DNA of 5,065 nt, taken from assembly GCA_035503615.1 (NCBI GenBank), contig DATJTI010000004.1:1-5065 (forward strand), written 5' to 3'. Under the pieces are notes generated by a model. The model had not been told where the DNA came from. It worked only from the letters and a program-made list of their open reading frames with translations, and made no database searches. Source of the stretch: AP-15 sp035503615. Lineage in GTDB: Bacteria > Pseudomonadota > Alphaproteobacteria > ATCC43930 > CGMCC-115725. Positions 1-5,065 of this stretch are shown in pieces (within the stretch, counting starts at the first letter, position 1; the number at the start of each line of letters is the position of its first letter). Made by a program: the position numbers and the translations under genes.

Positions 1-45
1 GTCAATGCGCTAGGTTGCGCGGGCAACATTGCAGCGGGCAGAGCG
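1..45 (+). other. Leader before the Fe-S protein gene
   Basis: These bases lie upstream of the iron-sulfur gene. One forward frame carries a TAG at 11-13, which could be the stop of a preceding gene, but too little is visible to claim that gene. A weak purine-rich stretch (GGGCAGAG, 36-43) sits just before the ATG at 46 and is the only candidate ribosome binding site. No convincing promoter is seen. Confidence 0.3.
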
Positions 46-1392
46 ATGAGCGACGGTTTGGCGATGGAATATCTCGACGAGTTTCGGGCGCGGGGTGCTG
101 CGATCGCCGATGCCTGCACCCGCTGCGGCGAATGTTTTCGCGCCTGCCCGATGGTCGAGCCAGCCGGGCTCGGCGGCGCCGACGCGACCGAAACCACCGC
201 CGCGATCGTCGATCTGATCACCGGCGGCGCCGGCAACGACGACGCGGTGCGCTGGGCCAATGTGTGCAGCGGCAGCGGCAATTGCATCCCGGCCTGCCAT
301 TACGGCGTCAACCCGCGCTTCATGGTGCAGCTGGCCCGCGGCTTTGCCCGCGCGCGCACCGGCGACCAGCCGCTCGCGACCCGCTGGCGTCCCGGCTTTG
401 CCAATATGAGCCGCGGCGTGCGCATCCTGTCGCGGCTGCAGATGCCGCCGGAGACGCTGGCGCGGCTGCGCGGTCTCGACACACCACCGCGCGAACGCCC
501 GCCCGAGGTGGTGTTCTATACCGGCTGCAACATTCTGAAGACGCCGCACATCGCCCTTCTCTGCCTCGACACGCTCGATCTCTTGGGCGTCGATTACGAG
601 GTCATGGGCGGACCGGGGCAGTGCTGCGGAGTCTATCAGTTCCGCGAAGGCGATTTTGGCAACACGGCGCGCGTCGGCTTCGCCACGATCGACGGTCTGG
701 CCAAGGCCGGCACCTCGACCGTCCTGTCGTGGTGCCCGAGCTGCCAATTGCAGATCGGCGAGGTGGCGTTGCCGAGCTACGAATCGCAATTCGGCATGCG
801 GCCGTTCGACCTGAACCCGTTTCTCGTCTACCTCGCCGGCCGTGCCGATGAACTGGCGGCACTGATGCGGCACCGGGTCGAAAAACGCATTGCCCTGCAC
901 GAGCGCCCAGTCCTGCCGCAAGTCATGGCCGCAGTCAAAAAGCTGCTGTCGCTCGTGCCTGGTGTCGAGTTCGTCGATATCGACGTGCCGCGGGTCGGGA
1001 CCCAAGCCAACAGTCTCGCGGCATTGCCGGCGTTCAAGCGCGAACTGGTGCAGGGCGAACTCGCCGCCGTCGCCGATGCCGGGGTGACGACACTCGCCAC
1101 GGTCTACCATGCCTGCCACCGCGAATTGTGCGATGCCGGGGACGGCCGCAGCTTCGAGATCGTCAATTTTATGGAGATCCTCGGCGAGGGACTCGGTTTT
1201 AACAGCGAGGATCTCTACAAGCGCCTGAAGCTGATCGGCGACATCGACGATATCATCGTCGAAACGAGCCCGCTGATCGCCGCCCATAATCTCGACCTCG
1301 ACACCGTGCGCGACGCGCTGCTCACGGAATTTGCCGCCCCGTCCGCTCACCCGCCGTCCGCTCACTCGGATACCAGCGCCTTGAGGTGGTAG
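46..1392 (+). CDS. HdrD/DsrK-like (Fe-S)-binding protein with CCG domain
   Basis: Probably a cytoplasmic redox or electron-transfer subunit of the heterodisulfide reductase-related family; substrate and partner are unknown. Residues 24-35 (CTRCGECFRACP) form a complete [4Fe-4S] motif (C24, C27, C30, C34). Residues 74-84 form a second, ferredoxin-like motif with C74, C80 and C84 but Ser77 in place of the second cysteine. The HdrB-like part starts near 155 and has one full CCG signature: C161-x31-C193 C194 G-x35-C230-x2-C233. A second CCG-like half (about 295-400) is degenerate; it keeps C357 and C362 in YHACHRELC but has no CC pair. No signal peptide or membrane segment is seen. The fused HdrC+HdrB order resembles HdrD, DsrK and GlpC/GlcF-type proteins. 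ATG at 46 is chosen; M7 (base 64) is an alternative, and neither has a strong Shine-Dalgarno. The last 10 codons overlap mutS on the opposite strand. Family confidence is high; exact function is unknown. Confidence 0.85.
   Translation: MSDGLAMEYLDEFRARGAAIADACTRCGECFRACPMVEPAGLGGADATETTAAIVDLITGGAGNDDAVRWANVCSGSGNCIPACHYGVNPRFMVQLARGFARARTGDQPLATRWRPGFANMSRGVRILSRLQMPPETLARLRGLDTPPRERPPEVVFYTGCNILKTPHIALLCLDTLDLLGVDYEVMGGPGQCCGVYQFREGDFGNTARVGFATIDGLAKAGTSTVLSWCPSCQLQIGEVALPSYESQFGMRPFDLNPFLVYLAGRADELAALMRHRVEKRIALHERPVLPQVMAAVKKLLSLVPGVEFVDIDVPRVGTQANSLAALPAFKRELVQGELAAVADAGVTTLATVYHACHRELCDAGDGRSFEIVNFMEILGEGLGFNSEDLYKRLKLIGDIDDIIVETSPLIAAHNLDLDTVRDALLTEFAAPSAHPPSAHSDTSALRW
1339..1365. repeat. 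15-base tandem duplication at convergent gene ends
   Basis: The 12-mer CCGTCCGCTCAC occurs at 1339-1350 and again at 1354-1365, a period of 15 bases. On the plus strand it encodes the repeated PSAHP/PSAHS near the C-terminus of the Fe-S protein. On the minus strand each copy contains a TGA in the mutS frame: the actual stop is 1364-1362 and a second in-frame TGA lies at 1349-1347. Because the period is a multiple of three, the duplication does not shift the Fe-S reading frame. Confidence 0.85.
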
Positions 1393-4061
1393 AGCAGGTC
1401 GAGGGCGGCGCGCGGGGTCAGTTCGTCCGGGCGGATTTCGCGCAGCAGCGCCTCGGCCGCCGATTCCGGCGATGGTGACGGATCGGGATCGGCGTTGCGG
1501 CGGGCGGCGCGGAACAGTGGAAGGTCGTCGACGAGGCGGCCGAGGGCGCCGCTTTGGCCGCCTTTCTCCAGGATTTCGAGGACTTCTTCGGCACGCTCCG
1601 TGACGCTCTTCGGCAAACCGGCGAGCCGGGCGACATGAATGCCATAGGAGCGGTCGGCGGTGCCCGGGCCGACCTCGTGCAAAAAGACGACATCGCCCTT
1701 CCATTCCTTGACCCGCATCGTGTGGCAGGCGAGCCCTTGCAGGCTGCCCGACAGCGCGGTCAGCTCGTGGTAATGGGTGGCAAACAGCGTGCGGCAGCGA
1801 TTGGCCCGATGCAGATGCTCGAGCGCGGCCCAGGCGATCGACAGCCCGTCATAGGTCGCGGTGCCCCGGCCGATCTCGTCGAGGATGACAAAGGCGGCGG
1901 GGCCGGCCTGGTTCAGGATCGCCGCGGTCTCGACCATCTCGACCATGAAGGTCGAGCGGCCGCGCGCGAGATCATCGGCAGCGCCGACCCGGCTGAATAG
2001 GCGATCGACGATGCCGATCCGCGCCGCCGTCGCCGGCACATAGGCGCCCATTTGCGCCAGGATCACGATCAGCGCGTTCTGCCGCAAAAAGGTGCTCTTG
2101 CCGGCCATGTTCGGGCCGGTGACGAGCCAGATCCGCGCATCGTCGAGCACACAATCATTGGCGACAAAGCTGCCGCCATTGCCGGACGCGGCGAGCCCGG
2201 CCTCGACCATCGGGTGACGGCCGCCGCGAATCTCGAACGCGGTGCTTTGCTCGACCAGCGGTCGCACCCAGGCACCCTCGACCGCGCGTTCGGCGAGTGC
2301 CGTGGCGACATCGAGGCCGGCGAGCGCCACAGCGGCCTCGGCGATTTCGCCGCGGCGGGCCATGATCTCGCGGATGAGGTCGTCGAAGAGCTGCAATTCC
2401 AGCGCCAAGGCCCGCTCGGCGGCCTGGGCGATCCGGGTTTCGAGATCGGCCAGTTCGCGCGTCGTGTAGCGCTGCGCTCCGGCCATCGTCTGCCGATGGA
2501 TGAATTCCGGGCCGAGCTTCCCGGCATGACTCGCAGAAACCTCGATGTAATAGCCGATCACATTGTTGTGGCGGATCTTCAGCGCGGCGATCGCGGTATC
2601 GGCCGCGTAGCGAGACTGGAGCGCGGCGATCAGCCGGCGGCTTTCATCGCGCAGCCGGCGCCATTCGTCGAGCTCGTCCGAATAACCCTCGGCGATGAAC
2701 CCACCGTCGCGGGCGAACAGCGGCAACTCGGCGCGAAGCGCGCGGCCGAGCCGATCGACCAGAGCGCCGTGCTCGCCGAGCCCGCGTCGGGCGGCGCCGA
2801 GCCGCTCGGGCAATGGTATCAGGCCGGGCACGGCCAGCATCTCGCGCAGCACCGCGGTCTCTCCGAGCGACTGGCGCAACGCTGCGAGATCACGCGGGCC
2901 GCCGCGGCCGAGGCTCAGCCGGGTCAGCGCACGCTCAAGATCGGGGCAATGGCGCAGCCGCTCGCGCAGGCTCGTGCGCAATTCCGGGCACTCGATGAAA
3001 AACCCGACCGCGTCGAGGCGCGCGGCGATTGCCGCCGGATCGGTCAGCGGGGCGGCGAGATGGTCGGCCAGCAGGCGCGCACCGGCCGCGGTGATGGTGC
3101 GGTCGAGCGTCGCCAAGAGGCCGCCGCGGCGATCGCCGGCCGTCGTCGCCACCAGCTCGAGGTTGCGCCGGGTCGCCGCGTCGATCTGCATGACCGATCC
3201 CGGCACCACCCGCCGCGGCGGTTCGAGATGCGGTGCCCTGCCCTGCTGGGTCAGGCCGACATAATCGACGAGTGCCCCGGCGGCGGCGATCTCGGCCCGC
3301 CCGAAACTGCCGAACCCGTCGAGCGCGCCGACCCCGTAGAATTGTTGGAGACGCCGCCGCGCCGCGCCGCTGTCGAAACGCGGATCGGGTAGCGGGGTCA
3401 ATACCGGTTTCCATTCGCCCAACAGCTCGTAGAGCGCCGGGCGGTGCAGCAGGCGTTCGGGGACCAGGATCTCACCCGGCAGAAGGCGCGCCAACTCGCC
3501 CGGCAGTGCCGGCTCGCTGGTCGGGGCGATCGCGAACGCACCGGTCGACAAATCGAGCCAGGCGAGGCCGAATTCGCCGCCGACCTCGGCGAGGCCGGCG
3601 AGATAGTTGTGCCGGCGGGCGTCGAGAAGCCCGTCTTCGGTCAATGTGCCGGCGGTCACGACGCGGACCACGGCACGCCGCACCGGCCCTTTGCCGCCGC
3701 GTTTTCGTGCTTCGGCCGGGTCCTCGATCTGCTCGCAGATCGCGACCTTGAAACCGGCGCGGATCAGCCGCGCGAGATAGGTCTCGGCGGTGTGCACCGG
3801 CACCCCGCACATCGGAATGTCGGCGCCATCATGGCGGCCCCGCTTGGTCAACGCGATGTCGAGCGCGCCCGCTGCGGCGACTGCGTCGTCGAAGAACAGC
3901 TCGAAAAAATCACCCATGCGGAAAAACAGGAGGCAGCCCGGATTGGCCGCCTTGATCTCGTGATACTGGACCATGACCGGCGAGCCCGCGGCGCCAGGGT
4001 GGGCGGCTTCCGGGCGGGCGGCTTCCGGGTGGGCGGCTTCCGGGCGGATCGCTTCGGTCAT
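1362..4061 (-). CDS. mutS: DNA mismatch repair ATPase MutS
   Basis: MutS recognises mismatches and small loops in newly replicated DNA and, with ATP, recruits MutL. The protein is 899 residues from the chosen ATG at 4061 (E. coli MutS: 853) and looks intact. The mismatch-binding domain follows M30 (MVQYHEIK...), with the Phe-x-Glu wedge as F52 and E54 in MGDFFELF. Connector, core and clamp domains fill roughly 150-590. The ATPase domain has Walker A GPNMAGKST (649-657, K655), the signature loop DDLARGRSTFMVEM, Walker B ILDEIGRGT (D728, E729) and the catalytic-type His in FATHYHEL (H763). The C-terminal tail (DELTPRAALDLLYHLKAL) matches the dimer/tetramer helix region. Before M30 lies a repeated RPEAA/HPEAA segment with no counterpart in E. 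coli. Neither M1 nor M30 (base 3974) has a clear Shine-Dalgarno, so M30 is a possible alternative start. The frame stays open to an ATG at 4151, but that would run into the divergent gene. The 3' end overlaps the Fe-S gene by 31 bases. Confidence 0.98.
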   Translation of the reverse strand: MTEAIRPEAAHPEAARPEAAHPGAAGSPVMVQYHEIKAANPGCLLFFRMGDFFELFFDDAVAAAGALDIALTKRGRHDGADIPMCGVPVHTAETYLARLIRAGFKVAICEQIEDPAEARKRGGKGPVRRAVVRVVTAGTLTEDGLLDARRHNYLAGLAEVGGEFGLAWLDLSTGAFAIAPTSEPALPGELARLLPGEILVPERLLHRPALYELLGEWKPVLTPLPDPRFDSGAARRRLQQFYGVGALDGFGSFGRAEIAAAGALVDYVGLTQQGRAPHLEPPRRVVPGSVMQIDAATRRNLELVATTAGDRRGGLLATLDRTITAAGARLLADHLAAPLTDPAAIAARLDAVGFFIECPELRTSLRERLRHCPDLERALTRLSLGRGGPRDLAALRQSLGETAVLREMLAVPGLIPLPERLGAARRGLGEHGALVDRLGRALRAELPLFARDGGFIAEGYSDELDEWRRLRDESRRLIAALQSRYAADTAIAALKIRHNNVIGYYIEVSASHAGKLGPEFIHRQTMAGAQRYTTRELADLETRIAQAAERALALELQLFDDLIREIMARRGEIAEAAVALAGLDVATALAERAVEGAWVRPLVEQSTAFEIRGGRHPMVEAGLAASGNGGSFVANDCVLDDARIWLVTGPNMAGKSTFLRQNALIVILAQMGAYVPATAARIGIVDRLFSRVGAADDLARGRSTFMVEMVETAAILNQAGPAAFVILDEIGRGTATYDGLSIAWAALEHLHRANRCRTLFATHYHELTALSGSLQGLACHTMRVKEWKGDVVFLHEVGPGTADRSYGIHVARLAGLPKSVTERAEEVLEILEKGGQSGALGRLVDDLPLFRAARRNADPDPSPSPESAAEALLREIRPDELTPRAALDLLYHLKALVSE
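3997..4056. repeat. 15-base tandem repeats encoding (R/H)PEAA in MutS N-terminus
   Basis: Three near-identical 15-base units (GGGYGGGCGGCTTCC at 3997-4011, 4012-4026 and 4027-4041) differ only at the fourth base, which is T, C, T. A degenerate fourth unit occupies 4042-4056. On the minus strand they encode the pentapeptides RPEAA, HPEAA, RPEAA and HPGAA between M1 and M30 of MutS. The alternating Y is the second base of the Arg/His codon (CGC/CAC on the coding strand). Unit length is a multiple of three, so copy-number change would lengthen or shorten the leader peptide without breaking the frame. Confidence 0.9.
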
Positions 4062-4149
4062 GGGCGGGCGATTGCGGCAACCAGGGGCGGACAGAGGCAG
4101 TGTTTGACGGTAGCATGGCCGGGCGACGGGTATGAACGAGAGGATCGCC
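4062..4149. promoter_or_regulatory. Divergent intergenic region between mutS and stress-like gene
   Basis: These 88 bases separate the two divergent start codons and should hold promoters for both genes. On the plus strand a TTGACG at 4104-4109 resembles a -35 box, but no good -10 follows at 16-18 bases; the nearest TA-rich hexamer, TATGAA at 4131-4136, is 21 bases away. No convincing promoter is seen on the minus strand towards mutS. The region is listed by position and gene orientation, not because a promoter was recognised. Confidence 0.35.
4138..4143 (+). promoter_or_regulatory. Shine-Dalgarno deciding the start at 4150
   Basis: GAGAGG lies six bases before the ATG at 4150, ideal spacing for a ribosome binding site. 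It supports 4150 over the in-frame ATG at 4132, which would place this motif inside the coding region and has only a weak GGGCGACGGG stretch in front of it. Confidence 0.6.
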
Positions 4150-4674
4150 ATGGCAGAAGCTGCGGCCCCGTTTCCGGTGGTTCGCGAGGCGGTCGCCTCA
4201 TTTCCCGATCGCGCTCATTTCCACCGCGCGGTGTCGGATCTGCTTGCAGCCGGCTTCGCGACCAGCGACCTGTCGGTGCTCGCTTCGCATGATCCGCTGA
4301 CCACGGCGGGCGAGCCGAAAAGCGAGCAGCGCAGCCTGCTGCCGGCCGCGCTCAGCGAAGAGGTCAACTACATCGCCCCGTTGACAGTGGCCGGGATCGT
4401 GCTGCTGTCGGGCGGACCGATCGCCGCGATCGCCGCAGCGTTGGTCGGCGCTGGGCTTGGCGGTGCGGCGCTGAAGCAGCTGTTCGACGACTATACGGCA
4501 CCGCGCCATAGCGCCGATTTCCGCGCCGCGCTCGAAGCCGGGGCTGCACTTCTATGGGTGCGTTGCGAGGATCCCGATCGCGAGCTCACTGCCACCAGGG
4601 TCCTCGAAGAGGACGGGGGCCGTTTCGTGCATGTTCACGGCCGCCCGGCGGCCGCCGGCCAGCCCAGCCTCTAG
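4150..4674 (+). CDS. YflT/DUF1269-like putative general-stress protein
   Basis: Function is not established. From the ATG at 4150 it is 174 residues. It appears to have three parts: a beta-alpha-beta-like N-terminal stretch (about 12-45, with FPDRAHFHRAVSDLLAAGF followed by the strand LSVLAS); a long hydrophobic Gly/Ala-rich segment (about 75-108) that could form one membrane span or a helical hairpin; and a C-terminal alpha-beta stretch (about 121-165, with ALLWVRCEDPD and ending FVHVHGRP). This split small alpha/beta fold with a glycine-rich hydrophobic insert is what I recall for YflT/DUF1269-type heat- or stress-induced proteins and many 'hypothetical protein' entries in alphaproteobacteria. 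The match is by general resemblance only. Start chosen for the GAGAGG site; a 6-residue longer form from 4132 is possible. It is divergent from mutS and convergent with the nitronate monooxygenase gene. Its last codons and stop lie in the first unit of a 16-base tandem repeat. Confidence 0.75.
   Translation: MAEAAAPFPVVREAVASFPDRAHFHRAVSDLLAAGFATSDLSVLASHDPLTTAGEPKSEQRSLLPAALSEEVNYIAPLTVAGIVLLSGGPIAAIAAALVGAGLGGAALKQLFDDYTAPRHSADFRAALEAGAALLWVRCEDPDRELTATRVLEEDGGRFVHVHGRPAAAGQPSL
4638..4654. repeat. Perfect 8-base inverted repeat near end of stress-like gene
   Basis: The arms CGGCCGCC (4638-4645) and GGCGGCCG (4647-4654) flank a single central base. As RNA the realistic hairpin has a shorter stem with a 5-base loop. 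It lies inside coding sequence for HGRPAAAGQ, 18 bases before the stop, and is not followed by a T-run, so it is not called a terminator. In DNA this GC-rich, simple composition can arise by chance. Confidence 0.4.
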
Positions 4675-4722
4675 CCGGCCCAGCCTCTAGTTGGCCCAGC
4701 CTCTAGCCAGCCCAGCCTCTAT
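4659..4722. repeat. Four 16-base tandem repeats at stress-like gene 3' end
   Basis: The unit CCAGCCCAGCCTCTAG is repeated head to tail at 4659-4674, 4675-4690, 4691-4706 and 4707-4722. The only differences are at the first three bases of the unit (CCA, CCG, TTG, CCA) and the last base of unit four. The first unit contains the final codons and TAG stop of the stress-like gene; the rest is intergenic. Because 16 is not a multiple of three, the TAGs at 4672, 4688 and 4704 fall in three different forward frames. There are no spacers between units, so this is a minisatellite-like array and not a CRISPR. Confidence 0.95.
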
Positions 4723-4749
4723 AGCGGCGCCGCACCTGGCGACGCGCCA
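4723..4749. other. Convergent intergenic end with weak hairpin
   Basis: This is the remainder of the intergenic space after the 16-base array. It holds a palindrome GCGGCGCCGC (4724-4733) and a small inverted repeat TGGCG-ACG-CGCCA (4737-4749) directly 3' of the nitronate monooxygenase stop. The hairpin has a 5-base stem and no T-run on either strand, so it is at best a weak terminator candidate. Confidence 0.25.
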
Positions 4750-5065
4750 TCAGTCGAAGCGGCGGGCCAGCGCCGCCATGGCCTCGGCGATGACCCGATC
4801 GAGGATGATGCCGGCGGGCTCGACGGCATGGATCAGATCGATGCCCTCGCCAGCAAACACGACCCCGGTATCGACGTCGCCGGCTGCCGCTGCTGCGGTA
4901 TAGCCCGGTTTTTCCTCCGCCACCGCAGCGGTCAGCGCCGCCTCGTTGCCATGCCAGGCTGCGCTGAACCGGTTCTGCAACGCCCGCCCGGTATATGGCG
5001 CCGGCCAGGGGCGCTCGCGCACGATGTCGAAGACCCGGGTGCGGATCGTGTCGTCGCCGCAGCCG
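4750..5065 (-). CDS. Nitronate monooxygenase, C-terminal part (5' end outside window)
   Basis: This is the last 104 residues of an FMN-dependent nitronate monooxygenase (2-nitropropane dioxygenase family), which converts alkyl nitronates to carbonyl compounds and nitrite. The reading frame is open to the window edge, so the GTG at 5022 is internal and not the start: upstream codons read GCGDDTIRTRVFDI and continue into WPAPYTGRALQNRF. The recognisable tail features are the DDTIRTRVFD strand, the WP-x-PYTGRALQNRF segment, WHGNE, EEKPGY, and DTGVVFAGEGIDLIH. The nucleotide-binding TIM barrel and catalytic His lie upstream of what is visible, so activity cannot be judged here. Family proteins are usually about 320-380 residues, so roughly two thirds is missing. 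It converges with the stress-like gene across a 75-base gap. The assignment rests on remembered family sequence, which is distinctive in this region. Confidence 0.85.
   Translation of the reverse strand, partial: GCGDDTIRTRVFDIVRERPWPAPYTGRALQNRFSAAWHGNEAALTAAVAEEKPGYTAAAAAGDVDTGVVFAGEGIDLIHAVEPAGIILDRVIAEAMAALARRFD

Noticed and set aside
10..1704. Long open reading frame on the minus strand (564 codons) across the Fe-S gene and the mutS 3' end
   Set aside because: It is antisense to a protein with clear cysteine motifs and runs through the well-conserved mutS ATPase end. Its translation is Arg/Ala/Gly-rich with no recognisable domain, as expected for shadow frames in GC-rich DNA.
2052..3392. 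Long open reading frame on the plus strand (446 codons) antisense to mutS
   Set aside because: It lies entirely within mutS, whose reading frame is conserved throughout, and its product has no family features. High GC removes stop codons from the antisense frame.
3444..4292. Plus-strand frame of 282 codons spanning the mutS 5' end and into the stress-like gene
   Set aside because: It crosses the divergent intergenic region and overlaps the stress-like gene in another frame; its translation has no recognisable motifs.
4638..4654. Intrinsic terminator for the stress-like gene
   Set aside because: The inverted repeat is inside coding sequence, has a one-base centre, and no T-run follows.
4659..4722. 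CRISPR array or replication iterons
   Set aside because: The 16-base units abut with no spacers and no cas or rep gene is nearby. There is no AT-rich unwinding region, so neither reading is supported.
4750..5022. Complete small 90-residue protein starting at GTG 5022
   Set aside because: The frame continues open to the window edge with matching nitronate monooxygenase residues (DDTIRTRVFD), so this is the tail of a larger gene.
1..5065. Insertion sequence, prophage, tRNA or integration site
   Set aside because: I saw no transposase, integrase, terminal inverted repeats, target duplications or cloverleaf-like sequence. Base composition looks uniform across the window.

Overview
This is ordinary, gene-dense chromosomal DNA from a high-GC bacterium, most likely an alphaproteobacterium and perhaps of the Rhodospirillales/Acetobacterales type. 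The lineage rests on the very high GC at third codon positions, the MutS style (Walker A with GPNMAGKST and the segment CHTMRVKEWKGD), and the nitronate monooxygenase tail. It is an inference from remembered family sequences, not from a search.

Layout, left to right: (1) bases 1-45 are a short leader that may hold the end of an upstream gene. (2) 46-1392 (+) is a 448-residue cytoplasmic iron-sulfur protein built like HdrD/DsrK: an HdrC-like N-terminal ferredoxin part, then an HdrB-like cysteine-rich (CCG) part. (3) 1362-4061 (-) is a complete mutS, converging on and overlapping the iron-sulfur gene by 31 bases. (4) 4062-4149 is a short divergent intergenic region. (5) 4150-4674 (+) is a small protein with a glycine/alanine-rich hydrophobic centre, resembling the YflT/DUF1269-type general-stress proteins. 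(6) 4675-4749 is a convergent intergenic region filled mostly by four 16-base tandem repeats. (7) 4750-5065 (-) is the C-terminal part of a nitronate monooxygenase whose 5' end lies beyond the window.

No joint pathway is evident. The genes alternate in strand (+,-,+,-), so each is probably its own transcription unit within this window. MutS repairs replication mismatches, the nitronate monooxygenase detoxifies nitronates, the Fe-S protein is probably an electron-transfer or redox subunit whose partners would lie upstream, and the small protein may be stress-related.

I do not see a new biological system. The most distinctive things are small: short tandem repeats at three gene termini (a 15-base duplication at the mutS 3' end, 15-base units at the mutS 5' end, and 16-base units after the small stress-like gene), a serine where the second cluster motif of the Fe-S protein should carry a cysteine, and a second CCG module in that protein that has lost most of its ligands.
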